DNA of 40,936 bases, from the NCBI RefSeq assembly GCF_016744255.1, contig NZ_JADGES010000021.1, forward strand, positions 1 to 40,936, given 5' to 3'. This stretch comes from Maribacter sp. Lineage in GTDB: Bacteria; Bacteroidota; Bacteroidia; Flavobacteriales; Flavobacteriaceae. The position numbers were made by a program, and so were the translations under genes. A model generated the notes under the pieces. It saw nothing but the letters and a program-made list of their open reading frames with translations. It made no database searches and was not told where the DNA came from. Positions 34,512 to 40,936 of the stretch are shown in pieces; the stretch's first letter is position 1; every line of letters starts with the position of its first letter.

Positions 34512-37500
34512 ATGACGTTGAAAAAACAAGGGCTTTACCTACCAGAATTTGAGCACGAAAACTGTGGAGCGGGTTTTATTTGCAACCTTAAAGGAGAGAA
34601 AGACAACCAAATAATTCATGATGCTTTAGAGATATTAGTTAAACTAGCACATCGCGGCGGCGTTAGTTCTGATGGAAAAACAGGAGATGGAGCAGGATTA
34701 TTAATTGATATTCCTCACGATTATTTCAAAAGAATTTGTGATTTTAATATTCCAGAACAGAGAAAGTACGCAGTAGGCATGGTGTTTTTACCAAAAAACA
34801 AAAACCAATACACATACTTTAAAGACATTTTCGAAAAAAAAATAAAAGCCCAAGGGCTTTCTATTTTAGGCTGGAGAGAGGTTCCTGTAGATTCTACACA
34901 ATTAGGAGAAATAGCATTAGCGTCTGAACCTAATATTGAACAAATTTTTATTGGTCAAACAGAAAAAATAACAGAAACTGACTTTAAAGCTAAGTTATAT
35001 GCCGCTCGTAAAATTACCGAGCATACTATTAGAAAATCGAAAATGTCGCAGGCCGACTATTTTTACTTATCAAGTTTATCTAACACAACCTTAATATACA
35101 AGGGTATTATAATGCCCGAAGATATTGGGCCTTACTATAAAGATTTACAAGAAAAAGATTTAGTAACTCGTTTAGCTTTGGTACACCAACGTTTTTCAAC
35201 GAACACTATGCCTTCTTGGGAATTAGCACAGCCGTTCCGTTTTATGTGCCAAAATGGTGAAATTAATACCTTGCGTGGTAACGTAAGTAGAATGCGTGTT
35301 AGGGAAGAAATAATGAGTAGCCCTGTATTTGGCCCTCAAATAGACAAATTATTTCCAATTATACTACCTGGAAAATCAGATTCTGCTTCTATGGATATGG
35401 TAGTTGAACTATTAACGCATACCGGAAGATCATTACCAGAGGTAATGATGATGATGATTCCCGAAGCATGGGAAAAGCATAAAACAATGTCTGCGGAAAG
35501 AAAAGCTTTCTACGAGTATAATGCTTGTATTATGGAAGCTTGGGATGGACCAGCATCTGTACCTTTCACAGATGGCGATTATATAGGTGCTCTTTTAGAT
35601 CGTAATGGATTAAGACCTTCTAGATATACAGTTACTAAAAGTGGTAAACTAATAATGTCTTCCGAAATTGGTGTTGTAGAAGTTGCTCCTGAAGATATAG
35701 AAAGTCATGGCCGTTTAGAACCAGGGAAAATGTTCTTGGTAGACATGAATGAAGGACGTATAATTAACGATGAAGAAATTAAAGACAAAATTGTATTAGA
35801 AAGACCATATAAAAAATGGTTAGAAAAAACAAGATTGCACTTAAAAGACCTGCCCTACACAAGTGCCACTTGCCCTATTGAAACTATTGATGTAAAAACA
35901 AGACAACGCTTGTTTAACTATACTATTGAGGACATTCAAGAAGTTATTACACCAATGGCACAAGTTGGCAAAGAAGCCTTGGGTTCTATGGGAATAGATA
36001 CACCTTTAGCAGTTTTATCAGATAGGCCTCAATTAATTTCAAATTACTTTAAACAATTATTTGCACAGGTCACAAACCCTCCTTTAGATGGTATTCGGGA
36101 AGAAATTGTAACAGACATAAGCCTTTCTTTAGGTAAGGACAGAAATATATTCAGTATTACTGAAAGACAATGTAGAAAATTAAAAATTCAAAATCCGGTA
36201 ATTTCCAATGCCGATTTAGAAAAAATTAGAAACATTTCGGTTGAAAGTTTTAAAACTGAAACTATTGAAATCCTTTATCAAAAAGACAAAGGTCTTAACG
36301 GACTCGAAGATGCTCTTGAAGATATTATTGTTCAAATAGAAAAAGCTTTACTTAGAAAAACAAACATTATCATTCTGTCGGATAGAGGTGTAAATAAAGA
36401 ATTAGCCCCTATTCCTGCTTTATTAGCTTGTTCGTATGTAAACCATCAAATGAACCGTTTACGTAAGCGTTCTTATTTCGATATTATTATCGAATCTGCA
36501 GAACCTCGTGAACCACATCATTTCGCAACATTATTTGGTTATGGAGCATCTGCAATTAACCCATATATGGTTAATGAGATTATCAGAATGCAAGTTAAAG
36601 AAGGCTACATTACTGGCATGGACGAGCAAAAAGCTGTGGACAACTTCAACAAAGCTATTGGTAAGGGTATTTTAAAAGTAATGAACAAAATAGGAATCTC
36701 TACATTACACTCCTACAGAGGTTCTCAAATATTCGAGATTGTTGGTTTTAATTCTCAATTCGTAGAAAAGTATTTTCCATACACAGCTTCTAGAATTGAA
36801 GGTATTGGTTTATATGAAATTGAAAAAGAAATTAGCCAGCGTTACAAATATGCATATCCAAATACAGATATAGCTAATCGATTAGGTTTAAATATTGGCG
36901 GCGATTACAGATGGAGACGTAATGGGGAAAGGCATATGTTTAACCCAACTACAGTTGCTAAACTACAACAGGCAGTTCGATTAAATGATCAAGATAGTTA
37001 TAACGTTTATGCAAAAGCAGTAAATGAACAATCCGAAAACCTAATGACTATTCGTGGTTTATTTGAGTTCGACAATCTAGACCCTATCCCATTAGATGAA
37101 GTAGAACCATGGACCGAAATTGTAAAACGCTTTAAAACGGGTGCCATGTCTTACGGATCTATTTCTAGAGAAGCGCATGAAAATTTAGCAATTGCTATGA
37201 ACCGAATTGGAGGCAAATCTAATTCTGGTGAAGGAGGTGAAGACAGAAAACGTTTTATTCCAGATGCAAATGGAGATAGCCGTAACTCTGCTATAAAACA
37301 AGTCGCATCCGGTCGTTTTGGTGTTACTTCTCATTATTTAGCCAACGCCAAAGAGATTCAAATAAAAATGGCTCAGGGTGCTAAACCAGGAGAAGGTGGA
37401 CAATTACCAGGTGAAAAGGTACTACCTTGGATTGCAGAAGCAAGAAACTCTACTCCTTTTGTAGGCTTAATTTCTCCACCACCGCACCATGACATTTATT

Positions 37501-39029
37501 CTATTGAAGATTTAGCACAATTAATCTACGATTTAAAAAACGCAAATCGCGAAGCAAGAATAAATGTAAAATTAGTTTCTGAAGTTGGTGTAGGCACCAT
37601 TGCCGCAGGGGTTTCAAAAGCCAAAGCAGATGTTGTTTTAATAGCTGGTTATGACGGTGGAACAGGAGCCTCTCCTTTAACATCTTTAAAACATGCAGGA
37701 CTTCCTTGGGAACTTGGATTAGCAGAAGCGCAACAAACATTAGTATTAAACAATTTACGTTCTCGTATTGTTGTGGAATGTGATGGCCAATTAAAAACTG
37801 GTCGTGATGTTGCAATTGCAACTTTACTAGGTGCCGAAGAATTCGGATTCGCCACAGCTCCTTTAGTAGCTTCTGGTTGTATTATGATGCGCAAATGTCA
37901 TTTAAATACTTGTCCGGTTGGTATTGCTACCCAAGACAAATATTTACGTAAAAACTTTAAAGGCACGCCAGAGCATGTAATTAATTTCTTTTACTATGTA
38001 GCAAATGAATTAAGAAGTATAATGGCACAATTAGGATTCCGTACTATGGATGAAATGATTGGTCAAACACATAAAATTAATGCCAATAAAGCTATAACAC
38101 ATTACAAAGCCAAAGGGTTAGATTTATCTTCTATATTATACAGACCAGAATCTTACAGAGAGATGTCTGTTAAAAATTCTGAGAAACAAGATCATTGTTT
38201 AGAAAATGTTCTAGATTTTACCATTTTAAAAGATGCAAAAACTGCTATAGAAGATAAGAAGAAAATTACACTAAATTATCCTATAGGAAATATTGATAGA
38301 ACGGTTGGAGCAATTATAAGTAATGAAATTTCTAAAAAACATGGGCATCTTGGTTTACCAGAAAACACATTAAACCTAAATTTCACTGGATCGGCTGGTC
38401 AAAGTTTTGGAGCTTTTGGAGCAAATGGAATTACGTTTAACTTAGAAGGTAATACTAATGATTATTTAGGAAAAGGATTATCTGGAGCTAAACTGATTAT
38501 CAAGAAACCTACAAAAGCAAATTTCATTGCGGAAAACAATATTATCGTAGGTAATGTATGTTTATTTGGTGCAGTAGAAGGTGAAGCATACATCAATGGT
38601 ATTGCTGGAGAAAGATTTGCCGTGCGTAACTCAGGAGCTACAACAGTTGTAGAAGGAGTCGGTGATCACTGTTGTGAATACATGACAGGAGGAAAAGTGA
38701 TTGTATTAGGAAATACTGGCAGAAACTTTGCCGCAGGTATGAGTGGAGGTATTGCTTATGTATATGATCCAGAAAATAAATTCGTAAATGGTTTATGTAA
38801 TACCGAAACAATCGATTTTGAGGATATTTTAGCTGAAGACGCTATCGATTTAAAAGGATGGATTGAGAAACATGTTTTACACACAGATAGTACACTTGGA
38901 AAAAGGTTATTAGCCAATTGGGGTAATAGCTTGAAACACTTTGTTCGAGTAATGCCCACTGAATACAAGAAAGCATTAAAGCGTTTGGCAAAAGGAGAAG
39001 TAATGGTTGAAGAATTAACAACAGCATAG
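34512..39029 (+). CDS. gltB: Glutamate synthase (GOGAT) large subunit
   Basis: It makes two glutamates from glutamine and 2-oxoglutarate, the main route of ammonium assimilation with glutamine synthetase. The 1505 residues hold an N-terminal glutaminase domain whose nucleophile C18 follows a 17-residue propeptide (HENCGAGF). A central domain, the FMN/2-oxoglutarate synthase domain (about 800-1200) and the C-terminal beta-helix GXGXG domain follow. Cysteines C1123, C1129 and C1134 bind the 3Fe-4S cluster in [15 protein letters not shown]. Length and order are normal for the bacterial large subunit. gltD begins 4 bases later. Confidence 0.97.
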   Translation: MTLKKQGLYLPEFEHENCGAGFICNLKGEKDNQIIHDALEILVKLAHRGGVSSDGKTGDGAGLLIDIPHDYFKRICDFNIPEQRKYAVGMVFLPKNKNQYTYFKDIFEKKIKAQGLSILGWREVPVDSTQLGEIALASEPNIEQIFIGQTEKITETDFKAKLYAARKITEHTIRKSKMSQADYFYLSSLSNTTLIYKGIIMPEDIGPYYKDLQEKDLVTRLALVHQRFSTNTMPSWELAQPFRFMCQNGEINTLRGNVSRMRVREEIMSSPVFGPQIDKLFPIILPGKSDSASMDMVVELLTHTGRSLPEVMMMMIPEAWEKHKTMSAERKAFYEYNACIMEAWDGPASVPFTDGDYIGALLDRNGLRPSRYTVTKSGKLIMSSEIGVVEVAPEDIESHGRLEPGKMFLVDMNEGRIINDEEIKDKIVLERPYKKWLEKTRLHLKDLPYTSATCPIETIDVKTRQRLFNYTIEDIQEVITPMAQVGKEALGSMGIDTPLAVLSDRPQLISNYFKQLFAQVTNPPLDGIREEIVTDISLSLGKDRNIFSITERQCRKLKIQNPVISNADLEKIRNISVESFKTETIEILYQKDKGLNGLEDALEDIIVQIEKALLRKTNIIILSDRGVNKELAPIPALLACSYVNHQMNRLRKRSYFDIIIESAEPREPHHFATLFGYGASAINPYMVNEIIRMQVKEGYITGMDEQKAVDNFNKAIGKGILKVMNKIGISTLHSYRGSQIFEIVGFNSQFVEKYFPYTASRIEGIGLYEIEKEISQRYKYAYPNTDIANRLGLNIGGDYRWRRNGERHMFNPTTVAKLQQAVRLNDQDSYNVYAKAVNEQSENLMTIRGLFEFDNLDPIPLDEVEPWTEIVKRFKTGAMSYGSISREAHENLAIAMNRIGGKSNSGEGGEDRKRFIPDANGDSRNSAIKQVASGRFGVTSHYLANAKEIQIKMAQGAKPGEGGQLPGEKVLPWIAEARNSTPFVGLISPPPHHDIYSIEDLAQLIYDLKNANREARINVKLVSEVGVGTIAAGVSKAKADVVLIAGYDGGTGASPLTSLKHAGLPWELGLAEAQQTLVLNNLRSRIVVECDGQLKTGRDVAIATLLGAEEFGFATAPLVASGCIMMRKCHLNTCPVGIATQDKYLRKNFKGTPEHVINFFYYVANELRSIMAQLGFRTMDEMIGQTHKINANKAITHYKAKGLDLSSILYRPESYREMSVKNSEKQDHCLENVLDFTILKDAKTAIEDKKKITLNYPIGNIDRTVGAIISNEISKKHGHLGLPENTLNLNFTGSAGQSFGAFGANGITFNLEGNTNDYLGKGLSGAKLIIKKPTKANFIAENNIIVGNVCLFGAVEGEAYINGIAGERFAVRNSGATTVVEGVGDHCCEYMTGGKVIVLGNTGRNFAAGMSGGIAYVYDPENKFVNGLCNTETIDFEDILAEDAIDLKGWIEKHVLHTDSTLGKRLLANWGNSLKHFVRVMPTEYKKALKRLAKGEVMVEELTTA

Positions 39030-39033
39030 GACA

Positions 39034-40500
39034 ATGGGAAAAGTAACAGGTTTTAAAGAGTTCGAAAGAAAAGATGAAACATACACGCCTGTAAAAGATC
39101 GTGTAGAAAATTATAATGAATTTACAGTTCCTTTGAGTGATAAAAACATCACTGAACAAGGCTCTCGTTGTATGGATTGCGGAATACCATTTTGTCATAG
39201 CGGTTGTCCTCTTGGTAATTTAATACCAGATTTCAACCACATGGTTCACCAAGGAGAATGGCAAAAAGCTTCTTGGATACTACACTCTACTAACAATTTC
39301 CCTGAATTTACAGGTCGCCTATGCCCTGCTCCATGCGAACAAGCATGTGTTTTAGGAATTATAGAAGATCCAGTATCTATTGAAAACATTGAAAAAAACA
39401 TTGTAGAACGTGCTTTTAAAGAAGGATGGATTAAACCACAGCCTCCAAAAACAAGAACAGGAAAAAGAATTGCTGTTGTTGGTTCCGGCCCTGCTGGTTT
39501 AGCTACAGCGCAACAATTAAATAGAGCAGGCCATACCGTTACTGTTTTTGAAAGAGATGATGCTATTGGTGGATTATTACGCTATGGAATTCCAAACTTT
39601 AAAATGGAAAAAGGAATCATCGATAGGCGTGTCGCTATTTTAGAAGCCGAAGGTATTTCCTTTAAGGTAAACGTAAATGTTGGTGTCAACTATGACATAG
39701 AAGAATTAAAATATTTTGATGCAGTTGTTCTATGTGGTGGCTCTACAGAAAGAAGAAGCCTACCAACTCTAGGAATAGAAGCAGATAGTGTTGTACAAGC
39801 AATGGATTTCTTAACACAACAAACAAAAGTAGTTTTTGGTCAAGAAATTAAAGATCAAGTAATGGCTACTGATAAAAATGTTATTGTTATTGGTGGTGGA
39901 GATACAGGCTCCGATTGTATTGGAACTTCAAACCGTCACGGAGCAAAATCGGTGGTCAATTTTGAAATTATGCCGAAACCTCCAGGACACCGTTCTCCAA
40001 CAACCCCTTGGCCTTTTTGGCCTTTACAACTAAAAACGTCTTCTTCTCATAAAGAAGGCGTGGAACGTAATTGGCTAATAAATACAAAAGAGTTTATAAC
40101 CGATAAAGACGGGAAACTTACCGCTCTTAAAACCGTTAACGTAGAATGGGAAATGGTTCCCGGACAGCGTCCAAAATTAATTGAAATAGAAGGAACGGAA
40201 AAAACTTGGCCATGCGATTTAGCGCTATTAGCCCTTGGATTTACAGGACCTGAAAGTACACTTGCAAATAAATTAGGCATAGAAAGAGATGGTCGTTCTA
40301 ACTACAAGGCTGTTTATGGTAAATACCAAACCAATGTTCCTAATATATTTACCGCTGGTGATATGCGTAGAGGGCAATCACTAATTGTATGGGCAATCTC
40401 AGAAGGCAGAGAGGCTGCTCGTCAGGTGGACATATACTTAATGGGTAAATCAGACTTACCATCTAAAAACATAAAAGGAGATTTAGTAGGACTTCATTAG
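39034..40500 (+). CDS. gltD: Glutamate synthase small subunit
   Basis: This 488-residue flavoprotein feeds electrons from NADPH to the large subunit. The N-terminal region has cysteine motifs for two 4Fe-4S clusters: CMDCGIPFCHSGCPLGN and CPAPCEQACVLG. An FAD glycine motif (VVGSGPAGLATAQQL, about 148-162) and an NADPH glycine motif (VIGGGDTGSDC, about 286-296) follow, and the end block is TAGDMRRGQSLIVWAI. It starts 4 bases after gltB, so the two form one operon, closed by the terminator at 40524. Confidence 0.97.
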   Translation: MGKVTGFKEFERKDETYTPVKDRVENYNEFTVPLSDKNITEQGSRCMDCGIPFCHSGCPLGNLIPDFNHMVHQGEWQKASWILHSTNNFPEFTGRLCPAPCEQACVLGIIEDPVSIENIEKNIVERAFKEGWIKPQPPKTRTGKRIAVVGSGPAGLATAQQLNRAGHTVTVFERDDAIGGLLRYGIPNFKMEKGIIDRRVAILEAEGISFKVNVNVGVNYDIEELKYFDAVVLCGGSTERRSLPTLGIEADSVVQAMDFLTQQTKVVFGQEIKDQVMATDKNVIVIGGGDTGSDCIGTSNRHGAKSVVNFEIMPKPPGHRSPTTPWPFWPLQLKTSSSHKEGVERNWLINTKEFITDKDGKLTALKTVNVEWEMVPGQRPKLIEIEGTEKTWPCDLALLALGFTGPESTLANKLGIERDGRSNYKAVYGKYQTNVPNIFTAGDMRRGQSLIVWAISEGREAARQVDIYLMGKSDLPSKNIKGDLVGLH

Positions 40501-40523
40501 ATTAAACATTCTATCAAAAAGAC

Positions 40524-40552
40524 AAAGTCGCATTTTACAATGCGACTTTTTT
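40524..40552 (+). terminator. Terminator after gltBD
   Basis: AAAGTCGCATT (40524-40534), loop TTAC and AATGCGACTTT (40539-40549) form a perfect 11-bp stem followed by T to 40552. It starts 23 bases after the gltD stop. Confidence 0.92.
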
Positions 40553-40833
40553 GTTACCCCATATTTCCTAAGACCAACCTATTAGAGGCTTTATAAGATT
40601 TCCCCTGTATTCCTTAGATCATTTATCTAGCAATCTATCGCCCAAAAAAACTACATCTAAACGACCGATTTTACGACTTATTTCTATAACAAAACACCCC
40701 TATTTCCAGTCTATCCAGACATTTCAAGCAAGAATCCCTTCTTCCTACTTCCTACTTTTAAACCACTAGTCAGACTTAAACTCTAACTTTTTGGGTTGAT
40801 TCAATCATTTACTTTTAAATATTTTCTCCGATA

Positions 40834-40914
40834 ACGCTGGGTCAAGCGTAAAACTTGGGGACAAAGTTTAAAATTATAACTTTGAACTAAATTATATACT
40901 TTAAAATTTGAACT
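40834..40914. repeat. Cluster of small inverted and direct repeats
   Basis: ACGCT/AGCGT (40834-40838, 40845-40849) enclose GGGTCA. CAAAGTT/AACTTTG (40862-40868, 40878-40884) enclose nine AT bases. TTTGAACT occurs twice (40881-40888, 40907-40914). The elements are close together and end near the window edge, so they could start a larger element outside the window. Significance is uncertain in AT-rich DNA. Confidence 0.4.
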
Positions 40915-40936
40915 CAAACTTAGCTAAATATTTACT

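Larger units (their letters stand above)
40501..40936. other. 436-base non-coding right end
   Basis: After the gltD terminator there is no open frame of useful length on either strand. The sequence holds CTTCCTACTTCCTAC near 40742-40756. A cluster of short inverted repeats fills about 40834-40920. I cannot assign it to a known element. Confidence 0.6.

Noticed and set aside
37501..37894. Open frames on the minus strand within gltB
   Set aside because: They are shadows of the gltB coding frame, with low-complexity Leu/Gln/His composition and no promoter or family match.
1..40936. CRISPR array, phage, IS or integrative element
   Set aside because: No regularly spaced repeats, transposase, integrase or phage structural gene is visible, and the gene content is core metabolism and envelope functions throughout.

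Overview
This window is an ordinary, mostly core stretch of an AT-rich chromosome from the Bacteroidota, very probably a gliding member of the Flavobacteriaceae. The evidence is a clear GldJ gliding lipoprotein, a PorV component of the type IX secretion system, a PafA-type alkaline phosphatase, a '2TM domain' protein followed by dihydrofolate reductase, and several promoters of the Bacteroidota form TTG-N17-21-TAnnTTTG. Genus cannot be settled from the sequence alone. An NhaD Na+/H+ antiporter fits a marine or salt-exposed life but does not prove it. Genes are densely packed, with many 1-4 bp overlaps, and there is no phage, IS, CRISPR or rRNA.

Layout, left to right. 1-2.7 kb: the 3' end of a TonB-C protein, a small glycogen-binding-fold protein with its own promoter and an upstream dyad, a class V aminotransferase, and a 2TM-folA pair. 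2.7-5.2 kb: pafA-murI on the minus strand. 5.3-6.8 kb: a MlaE/MlaF-like lipid ABC permease and ATPase. 6.8-11.7 kb, minus strand: a DUF389 membrane protein, mannose-1-phosphate guanylyltransferase, a SprT-like metalloprotein, an SDR oxidoreductase and an M28 lipoprotein peptidase. 11.8-16.4 kb, minus strand: pyruvate dehydrogenase E2 and E1-alpha, cytidine deaminase and porV. 16.8-19.8 kb, plus strand: gldJ and murF. 19.8-25.3 kb, minus strand: a cusA-cusB copper/silver efflux pair. 25.4-32.8 kb, minus strand: an EamA transporter, tRNA-Val(TAC), nhaD-exbB-exbD-tonB-folC, and a Glu/Leu/Phe/Val dehydrogenase. 33-40.5 kb, plus strand: an acyl-CoA dehydrogenase and gltB-gltD glutamate synthase. 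The last 0.4 kb is non-coding, with a strong terminator and a cluster of small inverted repeats.

How the genes work together. Three themes recur: envelope building and energising (murI, murF, manC, MlaEF, exbBD-tonB, porV, gldJ, pafA), central carbon and nitrogen flow (PDH, acyl-CoA dehydrogenase, GDH, GOGAT, folate genes), and metal or ion export (CusAB, NhaD). The main oddity is that the sortase gene porU, which lies between gldJ and porV in Flavobacterium johnsoniae, is not in that gap here. Other points of note are two insertions in CusA, putative metal-binding ends on both termini of CusB, and several small regulatory-looking structures. I do not see a convincing undescribed multi-gene system.
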